Assembly (NCBI GenBank): GCA_030765525.1
Contig: JAVCCK010000023.1
Location: 148,837 to 212,836 of the forward strand
Length of the DNA: 64,000 bases
Reading direction: 5' to 3'
Source: Candidatus Lernaella stagnicola
Lineage (GTDB): Bacteria; Lernaellota; Lernaellaia; Lernaellales; Lernaellaceae
Shown here: piece by piece, positions 18,172 to 27,150 of the stretch
Numbering within the stretch: position 1 is the first letter of the stretch
Layout: each line of letters starts with the position of its first letter
Made by a program: the position numbers and the translations under genes
Notes under the pieces: model-generated
Told to the model about the DNA's origin: nothing
Databases searched by the model: none
What the model saw: the letters and a program-made list of their open reading frames with translations, nothing else

Positions 18172-20793
18172 CTACTTGCGCACTTCAATGCCAATTCGTT
18201 CCGTGGCCAGACGAATCTTGTCCATATTTTCCAGTAAAAGAGTCGCCAGGGCCGAGCGCATTTGGTCCGAAGGCAGGTCGTCGCTCAGCGCCATGATGTC
18301 GCGCTCCAGATCCATCAACGCCTTGGCTAACACCTTGAAATTGCTATCCCATTCGTCCAGACGGCCTTCGCTTTGCATGCGGTTATACTTTTCCTCGACG
18401 ACGTTTTTCTGCTGCTCGACCTTCTCCAACGCCCACATCTTCAACAAACCGCTGGACGGCTTTTTGGCGCTCGACCGCTCCCGTATTTGACTGCGCAGAT
18501 TATCCACCGCCTCGCCCACGGCCGCCCAACGACGCCGATCCTTCGCCGCGTGAGCCGCCAAGCCCGCCCGGGCATATTGCTCCAACACGGCCCCGTACCG
18601 CTCGGCCCGCTGCAGACTCGCCTCCGCCTTGGCCCTCGCGTCCTCCGACCCCTCGCTGCCGGCCAGCGTCTCCTCGGCGCGGCGATGCAAGAACGCGATC
18701 CTGTCGCGACAATCCGCCACGGTGTCGAGAAACTCCTGCTTCGTCGGCTTGAGCTCGTTTTCCGGCGGACGCAACTCAAGTTCCAGCCGGCGGATCACGG
18801 CCCACACTTCCTGCCGTTCCAACGGCTGCTGCTCCAGCAAGTGCTCGGCGATGGCCAGCAGTTGCGCGATTCGGTCTCTTTTCTCCGCATCGATCTCCGT
18901 CTGCTCAGCGACCTTCTCCTGCAATTCGGCAACCCGCCGGCGCAGCGCCGCCAACTCCTCTTGCAGTTGCGCCACGGCGGGCACGCCCGTGATGTCGAAC
19001 TTGACGAACACTTCGGCCGTCTTGATCGATTTCCCCGCCGGTGAAACGATCTCCGCGGTCCCGATCACGCGGAATTTTTCATCGACGCTGACCGTCAAGT
19101 GAACCTTCGAGCCGCGGCCGCCTTCCGTCGGAATGTCTTCCACGCCGATCGCGCCGACGGGAAAGCCTTCCTGAAAAATGCGGATCGTCAAATTGCGGTG
19201 GCTCGTGTCGCGCGTCAGCGAGACGTTGCAGCGCGCCGGCAACGTGACGCCTTCGGCCGCCAGCGGCACCATGCCGTCCAGGGTTTCGAGAAACAGCGGC
19301 TTGGGCAGCACCGAGGTCACGTCGGTCGCGTCGGTGGAATCGGGCGCGTGGACCACGTCGAATTCGTGCTCGATCAGCGCCCCGCCGCCCTCGTCGAGGA
19401 CCGCGACCGCGAAATGGTTTTTCTGTTCCGGCAGCAGTTCCACGTCGGCGAATGTAAATTCACCCTCGACGCTCAGCGCGACTTCCATCGCCCCGCCGCC
19501 CGGCAGTTGCAGCGTCGCCCGCCACCCTGCCGGATCCGGCGTCCCGTCCTTGGCCGAAACGCGCCCGCCGATATCCACTTCGCGGATGATCGAACGCGAC
19601 GGCACATCCAAGTCGAGTTGAAAGCTCTCCCGATCCACGCGCGCGGGCAGAATCGCCGCCGCATGAATCGCCGCCCCGGCGCTGACACACAGATCCGGGA
19701 AAAACAGTTTCGGCGAAACCGCGGGAAAAGCCGCCTGCAACGCCTCTTGCACCCACGGCCCGTACGACGAACCGCCGACCAGAAGAACTTCATCCAGCCG
19801 CTCGGAGTCGACGTCGCCCTTTTCCAACGTGCGCCGGCAGCACTCCACCGTTCGTTCGATGTGCGGCGCGATCAGCTCGACGAACTCGGCGCGCGTGATG
19901 CGTTCGAGCACCTGGACCCGCCGCCCGGCAGTGTCCACCAGCAGGTTCGGGCTGCGGACGTCGATGGGGGTTTGGTCGTCGGGCGCTTCCGCAAGGCGAA
20001 TCTTCACTTGCTCCATCAAACGCAATAGCTGCGACAATCGCCCGCGGTCCGCGGCGTTGTCTTCGTCGAACAGCACCTCGCGTTCCTGCCGTTGCAGTCG
20101 TTGCCGCAGCCAATGAACCAGTTCGCGGTCGAAATTGTAGCCGCCGAGAAGATGGTCGCCGTCGAAGGCCTTCATCGAAATCACGCCGCCTTCGCGCCGC
20201 AGGTAAGTGACGTCGAAGGTGCCGCCGCCCAGGTCGTAGGTGAGCACGTGCAGGGGGTCGCGTTTATCGAAGCGGCAATAGGCGAGCGCGGCCGCGACCG
20301 GCTCCATGACCATCTGGTCGGGCAGGGACATATCGAAGCCCGCTTCGATGGCCGCCTGCCGCGTTTCCTCCACCTGAATGCGGTCGAAGTAGGCCGGGTG
20401 GGTGATGACGGCTCGCTCCACCGGGCGGCCCAACGCCTGTTCGGCGCACGCTTTGAGATACTTCAAGATTTCGCGTGACGCGTCGCGGGCCGAAATCGAC
20501 CGATCGTTGAGGGGGATGGCTTCGTCGCTGCCGATGCGGCGCTTGGCGAACATGACCGGAGCGTTCTCGGCGCCGGCTTGCTCGAGTGCGCCGTAACCGA
20601 CGATGAAGACACCGCGATTCTCCGGGGCTTCCCAGACGACGGAAGGAAAAGTCAGTTCCGCCTCGGGCGTGGGGATCACGGTAACATCGCACTCGGCCAG
20701 GTAGAAGCCTTTCGGATAGCCTTCGCTCAACGTGACGCGGCCGTCCACCGACAAAACGCTGAATGTCGTTCCCAAATCAATACCGATGTCCAT
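18172..20793 (-). CDS. Hsp70-family chaperone paralogue with beta-sandwich insert (last gene of operon)
   Basis: An 873-aa Hsp70 relative, against about 640 for DnaK. The ATPase domain is intact: GIDLGTTFSV at residues 4-13, YDLGGGTFDV near 197 and LLVGGSSYGPWV near 340. After about residue 410 comes a beta-sandwich resembling carboxypeptidase-regulatory domains (VDIGGRVSAKDG onward), then a substrate-domain-like beta section, then about 270 residues of charged helix and coiled coil. There is no DnaK-type EEVD-like tail. The start is the ATG at 20793 behind GGAGGG. It lies 24 bases after its paralogue and shares its whole architecture, so the two arose by duplication and may act on different clients or form a pair. 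It probably works with the operon's J-like protein and AAA+ ATPase. Confidence 0.92.
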   Translation of the reverse strand: MDIGIDLGTTFSVLSVDGRVTLSEGYPKGFYLAECDVTVIPTPEAELTFPSVVWEAPENRGVFIVGYGALEQAGAENAPVMFAKRRIGSDEAIPLNDRSISARDASREILKYLKACAEQALGRPVERAVITHPAYFDRIQVEETRQAAIEAGFDMSLPDQMVMEPVAAALAYCRFDKRDPLHVLTYDLGGGTFDVTYLRREGGVISMKAFDGDHLLGGYNFDRELVHWLRQRLQRQEREVLFDEDNAADRGRLSQLLRLMEQVKIRLAEAPDDQTPIDVRSPNLLVDTAGRRVQVLERITRAEFVELIAPHIERTVECCRRTLEKGDVDSERLDEVLLVGGSSYGPWVQEALQAAFPAVSPKLFFPDLCVSAGAAIHAAAILPARVDRESFQLDLDVPSRSIIREVDIGGRVSAKDGTPDPAGWRATLQLPGGGAMEVALSVEGEFTFADVELLPEQKNHFAVAVLDEGGGALIEHEFDVVHAPDSTDATDVTSVLPKPLFLETLDGMVPLAAEGVTLPARCNVSLTRDTSHRNLTIRIFQEGFPVGAIGVEDIPTEGGRGSKVHLTVSVDEKFRVIGTAEIVSPAGKSIKTAEVFVKFDITGVPAVAQLQEELAALRRRVAELQEKVAEQTEIDAEKRDRIAQLLAIAEHLLEQQPLERQEVWAVIRRLELELRPPENELKPTKQEFLDTVADCRDRIAFLHRRAEETLAGSEGSEDARAKAEASLQRAERYGAVLEQYARAGLAAHAAKDRRRWAAVGEAVDNLRSQIRERSSAKKPSSGLLKMWALEKVEQQKNVVEEKYNRMQSEGRLDEWDSNFKVLAKALMDLERDIMALSDDLPSDQMRSALATLLLENMDKIRLATERIGIEVRK

Positions 20794-20817
20794 CTTGTTT
20801 ACCCTCCGCCCCGCCGG

Positions 20818-23415
20818 CTACTTTTTTTTGGGGACGGTATCGATGTGGAGTATGGCGATCTTTTCCTCGATGGGTTTCAGTGGCATCAATACTCTCACGA
20901 TAATACTCTCGGCGTTATCCGGATCGATTTCGTCCGAGATTTTGTCGATGGCCGCGTCGATGTTTCTCAGCAACAAATCTATCGGCTCGGCCCGCGCCTC
21001 GATCTTCCCCTTTTGCAGCGGCATTTCCGCGGCGACCGCCTCGCATTTGTCCTGCAACTTCGTTCGCACGCGGTCGACCTTCTGGTGCGCCCGCATCCTT
21101 TGCGTAAGGACCGGGTCCGCCACATGCGACCAACCCGGTGATGCTACCTGCGGCATTAACTTCCTGATTAGGCCGACAACCCCGTCGTAAGCGGCCGACC
21201 AAAGTTTCTGCTTCCCTCCGTAATAGGCTTTGTCACCTTGCCGCACAAAAGATTCCAGGGCGCTGCGATACGTCCCGATTTCCGACTTGTCGTCGTTTTC
21301 CTCGATCAGCCTCCGGCATGACGCGCACGCGTCGTCGAAGTCCGCTCGCGACGGTCGCAACTCGATTTTCGGTGGATCAACGACGGCTTTCAGTTGCTTG
21401 ATCAGACGGATGATCTCCAAAACGTCGGGCTCCATCTCCGCGAATTTTCCCTTCATCTCTCTCACGATCGTTTTGCCGAGACCCGCCAGCCGCATGCGGT
21501 GGTTGTCGTCGCGAGTGAGCGCTAGGTCCTGAATCAGTTTGTCTTCCAACTCGCGAAATCGCGCTTCCAAGTCGCCGAGGTCGGGTGTCGGCGCGGGCGG
21601 GAATGCAACCCGCACCGGTTGCTCGCACAACACCGTGTCTTTCGCGCTGGGCGAAAACACCTTGGCGGTGCCTTCGATGGTGCTTTTTTCGGTCACACAA
21701 ACCTCGAGTTTGATCACCGAGCCCGCCGTGGCTTCGCTGGGCAGGTGCTCGACGTGAATGACGCCGATCACTTCGTTGTCGCGCAACAGATTGATCGTGA
21801 CGGACGGGTCGTCGTGCAGCTTGACCAGTTCCGTGGTGATGGTTTGGGTCGGCAAGTGCTCGGCTTCGTCCACCAACAGGACGGGTCCTGACGCCGTCTC
21901 TACAGAAATGGCTTTCGCCAGCATGCGCGTGGGTTCTTCGGTCACACTGCCGAACTCGTCGTACTCAATGGTGAACGCGTGTCGAACGAGCTCGGCGCCG
22001 CCCGCGTCCAGAACGTGCAACGTAAACTGATTCGGCGCCAACTCGTCCAAGGAGACATCCTCGAACGAAAATCCGCCGTCTATCCCGGCGTGCCCCTCGG
22101 CCACGGTCGCGCCGCCGTCGTCACGCAGCACAACGTTGCAGGTCGTCAGGTCCCGGCCGTCTTTCGCCTCCACGCGCCCGCGGATGTCCACCAAGGGGAG
22201 CGTCCAGGTTTTCGGCGTTTGGACATGCAGCGACACGTCGCCGCCCTCGGCGATCACACCCAAATACTCGGTCATGATCGCGGCCCCCGCGGCTACCGAG
22301 AGGTCCGGATTCCACTTGCGGATTTCCACGCCGGCGTCTTCCGGCACAACTTCGTTCGCCAGGTAATCCACCACGCACGGACAATGTGTCGAGCCGCCGA
22401 CCAGAAGAAGCAGGTCCAGGTCGGCAAAGGACATCTCCGCCTTGCTCAAGCAGGCCTCGAGGCAGTCGCCGGTCTTGGCCAGGTCCAACGCGATCAATTG
22501 GCAGAATTCCTCCAGCGTGATGCGCTCGCGCACCTGAATTTTCCGCCCCTCGGTGTCGATGAGGAAATCGAGGCGCACTTCGACCGGCACCCTTTTCTTT
22601 TTGCCCTGTTCGCTCAGCCGGATTTTCAAGTCCTCGGCATACTGCAGGAGGCGGGCGCGGCGGCCGCGATCCTCCGGGTTGTTTTTGTCGTGACGCACCT
22701 TGCGGCCTGTCGCTTCGATTTTCCCGATGATCCACTCGACCAACGCGCGGTCGAAGGTGTAGCCGCCGAGCAGGCGGTCGCCGTCGAAAGCCTTGCTGGT
22801 GATCACGCCGCCCTTTCGCTCCAAAATCGTCACGTCGAAGGTGCCGCCGCCCAGGTCGTAGACCATGATGCGCAAGGGGTCGCGTTCTTCGAAACGCGTA
22901 TAGGACAGGGCCGCCGCGATCGGCTCCATGAGCATGCAGCGACTGTCGGACATGTCGAACCCGGCATCGTGGGCGGCTTGCTTCGTCTCCTGGACCTGGT
23001 TTGGGTCGAAGCGGGCCGGATGCGTGATGACGGCCCGCTTGACGGGTTGGCCAAGCGCGCTTTCGGCGCATTGCTTTAGGTACTCCAGGATTTTGCGGGC
23101 GGCGTCTTTCGCGGTCAGAGTCGTATCGCCCAGCGGCAGTTGCTGATCGCTGCCGATGGCGCGTTTCGACCACTGAACGGGCGCAATGCCTTTTTCGGCA
23201 TCCTGCTTGGCGATCGCGCCGATGATGAACTTGCTGCCGTCGTCGGGATCAAACGACACCACCGAAGGAAAGGTTTTTTCGTATTCGGGTGTCTGGATGA
23301 TGGTCACCCCGCATTCCTCGAGCAAATAACCTTCGGGGTAATCTTTCACGCACACCGCTTTTCCATCCACCGCGATCACGCTGAAGGTTGTTCCCAAGTC
23401 GATACCGATATCCAT
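20818..23415 (-). CDS. Hsp70-family chaperone paralogue with beta-sandwich insert
   Basis: This 865-aa protein has the same order as the next gene: Hsp70 ATPase domain (GIDLGTTFSV at 4-13, YDLGGGTFDV, LLLLVGGSTHCP), a beta-sandwich insert starting at VDIRGRVEAKDG, a beta-rich substrate-domain-like section and a helical C-terminus of about 270 residues. The ATG at 23415 (GGAG seven bases upstream) is preferred to the GTG one codon earlier. It follows the small J-like gene by 19 bases. The ATP-binding motifs look functional. Its substrate domain diverges from DnaK, so client choice is probably specialised. Annotating it simply as dnaK would be wrong. Confidence 0.92.
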   Translation of the reverse strand: MDIGIDLGTTFSVIAVDGKAVCVKDYPEGYLLEECGVTIIQTPEYEKTFPSVVSFDPDDGSKFIIGAIAKQDAEKGIAPVQWSKRAIGSDQQLPLGDTTLTAKDAARKILEYLKQCAESALGQPVKRAVITHPARFDPNQVQETKQAAHDAGFDMSDSRCMLMEPIAAALSYTRFEERDPLRIMVYDLGGGTFDVTILERKGGVITSKAFDGDRLLGGYTFDRALVEWIIGKIEATGRKVRHDKNNPEDRGRRARLLQYAEDLKIRLSEQGKKKRVPVEVRLDFLIDTEGRKIQVRERITLEEFCQLIALDLAKTGDCLEACLSKAEMSFADLDLLLLVGGSTHCPCVVDYLANEVVPEDAGVEIRKWNPDLSVAAGAAIMTEYLGVIAEGGDVSLHVQTPKTWTLPLVDIRGRVEAKDGRDLTTCNVVLRDDGGATVAEGHAGIDGGFSFEDVSLDELAPNQFTLHVLDAGGAELVRHAFTIEYDEFGSVTEEPTRMLAKAISVETASGPVLLVDEAEHLPTQTITTELVKLHDDPSVTINLLRDNEVIGVIHVEHLPSEATAGSVIKLEVCVTEKSTIEGTAKVFSPSAKDTVLCEQPVRVAFPPAPTPDLGDLEARFRELEDKLIQDLALTRDDNHRMRLAGLGKTIVREMKGKFAEMEPDVLEIIRLIKQLKAVVDPPKIELRPSRADFDDACASCRRLIEENDDKSEIGTYRSALESFVRQGDKAYYGGKQKLWSAAYDGVVGLIRKLMPQVASPGWSHVADPVLTQRMRAHQKVDRVRTKLQDKCEAVAAEMPLQKGKIEARAEPIDLLLRNIDAAIDKISDEIDPDNAESIIVRVLMPLKPIEEKIAILHIDTVPKKK

Positions 23416-23434
23416 CACATTTCTCCTTCTTCAT

Positions 23435-23902
23435 TCACCCGTCGAATACAATGTCGCAGGCCGCATCGGCCGCGTCGCCCGGGCGGGTTAGGCGCAGTTC
23501 TTCCAGTTCGGGGACAGGGATGATGTCCGCCTCCAGCGTCGGCAAAAACCACAGCACGGCCAGCGGATGCGCCAAAGTAAGGGGCGGCGTTTCGGCCGGC
23601 AGCGCGGCTGCTTCCCTGATTTCCTTGAATATCTTCTTATGCCGCTTACGGTCGTCCGAGGGGTCGGCGTGCACCAGCAGCAGTTCCTCGACCATTGAGC
23701 GGCTTTCCAATAATTTTCCGGCCGCGTCGTTGATCACGTGCGCGTCCAGCGGCTGCCCATCCAATTCCGGCGACGGGTCGCGGCGCGCCAGCTTCTTCGC
23801 GATGGCGAAAATATGGTTGTTGGGCGTATTGGGTCCCACGCCCAGCACGCCGAAATAGTTATGGCGAAACGGGTTCCGACCACGTATCCAACAAAGAGGC
23901 AC
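23435..23902 (-). CDS. Small protein with J-domain-like N-terminus lacking HPD
   Basis: A 155-aa product starts at a GTG at 23902 behind a strong AAGGAG. Residues 15-39 (NYFGVLGVGPNT... AIAKKLARR) look like helices I-II of a J-domain (YxxLGV ... A.KKLA), but where HPD is expected the sequence reads RRDPSPE. A second helix-rich section follows (KIFKEIREA). It sits directly before two Hsp70 genes, exactly where a co-chaperone would be expected. The J-like reading is my inference from a short similarity; without HPD it could not stimulate a standard Hsp70 in the usual way. It may instead dock or inhibit. An unrelated small protein remains possible. Confidence 0.75.
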   Translation of the reverse strand: MPLCWIRGRNPFRHNYFGVLGVGPNTPNNHIFAIAKKLARRDPSPELDGQPLDAHVINDAAGKLLESRSMVEELLLVHADPSDDRKRHKKIFKEIREAAALPAETPPLTLAHPLAVLWFLPTLEADIIPVPELEELRLTRPGDAADAACDIVFDG

Positions 23903-23925
23903 GTTTCGTCTCCTTTCCCGCCCGG

Positions 23926-25689
23926 CTAAGACCGAACCATGGACCGCAACTTCTCACGGATTGTTTTTGCGGCCTGGTTGTCTGGATCCAGCCGAATCGC
24001 TTCTTCAAGTTTCTGATCGATCGGCAGCGCGGTAGCCGACGACAAATCCGCGCCGGCCTCGTCCATCATTTTTTCCGCGATCGTGGCCAGCAGTTCCGAC
24101 AACTCGCCCTGCATTTTTTGCGGGTTGCTCGATTTCTCGATGGCCTCGCGCAATGACCTCTCCGCCGTCTCCAGATCGCCGCTTTGGAAGGCGCGAGCCG
24201 CCTCCTGGCGCAAGTCGTACGCGTCTTCGCCGCCGAATTCCTCGTCGAACTTTTTCACGTCGTCCATCTTGCGAACGATGTCCCGCGTCTCATCCATGCT
24301 CTTCTCGCTGCCGAGCTTGGTGCCGGGGGACGGTTGGCGACCCGGTTTGAACTTGACCGTTCCCACCTTGTTGCGAAGCTTTTTGACCAAATCCGCCAGT
24401 TTCTGTTTGCCTCGTTGGAAGCGTTCGAACGACGACAAGTCTTCAATGTCCGGTTCCATCGCTATGCCGCGTTCGGCGGTCTGCAGCGCCTTCTCGACGG
24501 CGCCGAGAACATCGTAACAAACCACCAGAATGCAAATGGCGTCGACGGACAGCGTTTCGTCCTCCACCGCGACATCGACTTCAGCGATAAGATCCTGCTT
24601 CTCCTTACCGAACATCGCCCGCCCGGCGCGGTCGCCGAGATCCATGGCCTTGGCGACCCCGATGCTGTCCAGCGCGTAACGACGCGACCGCGGTTCCTGC
24701 GTCGCCTGTAGGGCGATGCCGTAAAGTTGTTGGGCGTCGTCGTAGTTTTCCGCCAAGAGGCTGGCGTCGCCCAAGGTGCGGTACCAGAAATACAGCTTCT
24801 CGCGGATATCGTCCTGCAAATCCTCGAGGCAGGACATCAGGTGCCGAATGTACTCGTCCCACTTGACGCCTTCCCGGCAAAGAGTTCGCGCCCGTCCGGC
24901 GCGCGCGCCCGTGTCGCCCGCCTTCGCGTTGATGTCCTGCACCCCCGCCAACGAAAGACGACACTGCAGGCGCAGCAAATCCGACAACGCGTCAATGTGG
25001 GTCGGGTCGACTTCGAGGTACGCGGCGATCACCTGAATCCCCGGCGTGACGATCTCCGGGTCGAGAATATCGCTGCGCCAGACCTGGTCGTCGATTCCCG
25101 CCGTGGAATCTTCGTACACCCGCGAGCGCGCGGTGCTGAAGTAGTGGGCCGGAAAGGGTGCTTCCTTGGCCATGGCGAGGTGAAATTGACGCCGCTCTTT
25201 CCCCGTTTCTTCCGGATCGAATGCGATGGCGAGATGAAAGCGCAGCAGTTGCCCCGGCCATGTTTCGCGCACGCGCCGGACGATGTCGTCCTTGCGGTTG
25301 TCGTCGCTGATGCGCTTGCCCAGCGCCTCCCAAAAGCCGTCGTCGCGCCACACGCGGCCCCACAGGTCCATCGCGCTTCGCCAATCCTCGTCCGACTCTT
25401 CGGGCCGCTCGCCGTTTTCCAGATCGATGGCCCGCGCGTTGTGCATGATCGCCAAATGGTGCGCCACCAGCGCGTCGTCGGGACGCTCGGCGTGCAGCTC
25501 GCCCCAAATGCGAAACGCCTCCGGGTTATAAGCTTCGCGCGTCCAACCGTAATCGTTGACGCCAAGCGCCTGCCGCGCGACGCGCTCGGGATCGGCCAGC
25601 GTCTCCATCTCGACGGCGTAACGATCGAGCAACGCCAACAGCTCCTTGGCTTGTCGCGCTTGCTGAGGATCGATCGTCGTCGTCGACAT
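23926..25689 (-). CDS. Large helical-repeat (TPR-like) protein
   Basis: This 587-aa soluble protein is almost wholly helical. TPR-like units are clearest near residues 120-270, 320-420 and 490-585 (for example ARAFQSGDLETAERSLREAIEKS and EEAIRLDPDNQAA). A basic low-complexity linker lies near 435-465. The start codon directly abuts the kinase stop, so the two are co-translated. Such proteins scaffold multi-protein assemblies; here it could connect the kinase with the chaperones. There is no catalytic motif. Confidence 0.82.
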   Translation of the reverse strand: MSTTTIDPQQARQAKELLALLDRYAVEMETLADPERVARQALGVNDYGWTREAYNPEAFRIWGELHAERPDDALVAHHLAIMHNARAIDLENGERPEESDEDWRSAMDLWGRVWRDDGFWEALGKRISDDNRKDDIVRRVRETWPGQLLRFHLAIAFDPEETGKERRQFHLAMAKEAPFPAHYFSTARSRVYEDSTAGIDDQVWRSDILDPEIVTPGIQVIAAYLEVDPTHIDALSDLLRLQCRLSLAGVQDINAKAGDTGARAGRARTLCREGVKWDEYIRHLMSCLEDLQDDIREKLYFWYRTLGDASLLAENYDDAQQLYGIALQATQEPRSRRYALDSIGVAKAMDLGDRAGRAMFGKEKQDLIAEVDVAVEDETLSVDAICILVVCYDVLGAVEKALQTAERGIAMEPDIEDLSSFERFQRGKQKLADLVKKLRNKVGTVKFKPGRQPSPGTKLGSEKSMDETRDIVRKMDDVKKFDEEFGGEDAYDLRQEAARAFQSGDLETAERSLREAIEKSSNPQKMQGELSELLATIAEKMMDEAGADLSSATALPIDQKLEEAIRLDPDNQAAKTIREKLRSMVRS

Positions 25690-27150
25690 CTACCGCCCCT
25701 TCCCCGCGCCGCCCCGCCGCAGTTGGCGCGCCTTTTCCGTCAGGCTGTCGGCCACCGTTTGCTTGCCGTAAGCCCGATACAAATCCGCCATCACCTCGAG
25801 AACGCGCGGGTCCTGCGGCGCCATCTTCTTCGCCTGCTGCAACAAGGTTTGAGCCTGCTCCATCAGGTGCGCCCGCTCCGCTTTTGGCGCATCGCCGGCC
25901 AACGCCAGCATGATTTCCGCCGCCTCGGCGTAGATGGGAACGTGCCGCGGAGCCTTTTGAATCGCTTGCCGCAAAGTCGCCACGGCGCGGCCGAATTCCC
26001 GCCGGTCGTGCAGTCGCCGCGCGCGATCCAACAGCATCTCCGGCGACGATTCCGGTTCGGGAAGCGAGTCGCTTTCCGCCACGCGGTGCTTCGCTCCGAA
26101 GGCCACGGCGAAACGGTCCACCGCGCGTGGATGCCCGTCGAAATAGGCGTCGATCGCCTCCTGTACCTGCCCCGCGCTCGCATAGCGGTCCGACTGCCGG
26201 AAGGCGAGGCAGCGATTCAACACGTCCTCCAGCGCCAGGTGTTCGGCCAGTTCGTTGTTGATTTCCGACGCCGGCTGCGGCGGCGTGCGCCGCAATTCGA
26301 CTTGCTTGGCGATGTATTCCTCTTGCTTGGCGACGATCTCCCGTGTCTTGGCCGTGACGGCCTTATCGTCGCCCTGGCGCTTCAAATCGTCGCGTTCGTT
26401 GGCGAGAATATTCAAGTCCAGCGACAACATCTTGGCGTCGTCGTCCATGAAAGGATGCCGGCCGGTCAGCATTTCGTACCACATCAACCCGAGGGCGAAG
26501 ACATCGAAACGCCGGTTGCCGCCGGTTTTCAGCAACGTCTCGGGCGCTTGGTACTTGATCGCCCCGCCGAACACCGCCGCGGGCAGGCGCGCCGCCAGAC
26601 CGAAGTCGACGATCTTCACTTCGCCCGCCTTATCGATCAGCACGTTGCCCGGATGCAGATCGCCGTGCACCGTGGGCGGTTTCAGGCTGTGCATCCACGC
26701 CAGCGGCATGAGAATCTGCCGCAGGTAGAGCAGCGTCAGTTCCAGGGGCATGCCGCCGATACCCGGCACGCCGCCGTGCTTGGCGATCGAATACGTCAAC
26801 TCCCGCCCTTCGATGAGTTCCATGGCCAAATACGCCAGGCCGCCGCGCTGCTCGTCGATGCCGCCGTCGTAAATGTTGACGAGGTGTCTCTCCACCTCAA
26901 GTCGCGGGTGTTCTTGCAGCAAGTACAGCAGCGACACCGCGTCGTTGAACACTTCGGCCACGTTGTCGGCGCGGACCATCCCCTCCCGAAACACCTTGAG
27001 CGCCACGTCGCGCAGGTGCAGCCCCCGCACGCGCTGCCGCGCTCGGTAGACAAACGAGAAGTTGCCCTGGCCGATCAACCGAATGATCTCGTAACGGCCG
27101 TCGAGAACCTCGCCGATGCTAAGCGGACCTTGGGCGCCCGACTTCGTCAT
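25690..27150 (-). CDS. Serine/threonine protein kinase with C-terminal TPR
   Basis: A 486-aa Hanks-type kinase with all key residues visible: glycine loop GQGNFSFV (27-34), catalytic Lys52 in VALK, HGD with Asp164 and Asn169 in the catalytic loop (HGD replaces HRD), DFG at 182-184 and APE at 202-204. An unusual helical insertion of about 80 residues (near 240-320) carries charged coiled coil. TPR-like repeats fill 365-470. There is no transmembrane segment or PASTA domain, so it is cytoplasmic. The HGDLHPGN form is typical of non-RD kinases that need no activation-loop phosphorylation. It overlaps the AAA+ gene by four bases. Likely targets are partners in the same operon. Confidence 0.93.
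   Translation of the reverse strand: MTKSGAQGPLSIGEVLDGRYEIIRLIGQGNFSFVYRARQRVRGLHLRDVALKVFREGMVRADNVAEVFNDAVSLLYLLQEHPRLEVERHLVNIYDGGIDEQRGGLAYLAMELIEGRELTYSIAKHGGVPGIGGMPLELTLLYLRQILMPLAWMHSLKPPTVHGDLHPGNVLIDKAGEVKIVDFGLAARLPAAVFGGAIKYQAPETLLKTGGNRRFDVFALGLMWYEMLTGRHPFMDDDAKMLSLDLNILANERDDLKRQGDDKAVTAKTREIVAKQEEYIAKQVELRRTPPQPASEINNELAEHLALEDVLNRCLAFRQSDRYASAGQVQEAIDAYFDGHPRAVDRFAVAFGAKHRVAESDSLPEPESSPEMLLDRARRLHDRREFGRAVATLRQAIQKAPRHVPIYAEAAEIMLALAGDAPKAERAHLMEQAQTLLQQAKKMAPQDPRVLEVMADLYRAYGKQTVADSLTEKARQLRRGGAGKGR

Noticed and set aside
17917-18237. A 106-codon rightward frame in the gap after the RRM gene
   Set aside because: No ribosome site, Lys/Asn-rich low-quality sequence, and overlap with the Hsp70 gene end.
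21979-23079. A 366-codon rightward frame within the Hsp70 region
   Set aside because: It is antisense to the conserved Hsp70 ATPase domain and shows no domain of its own.
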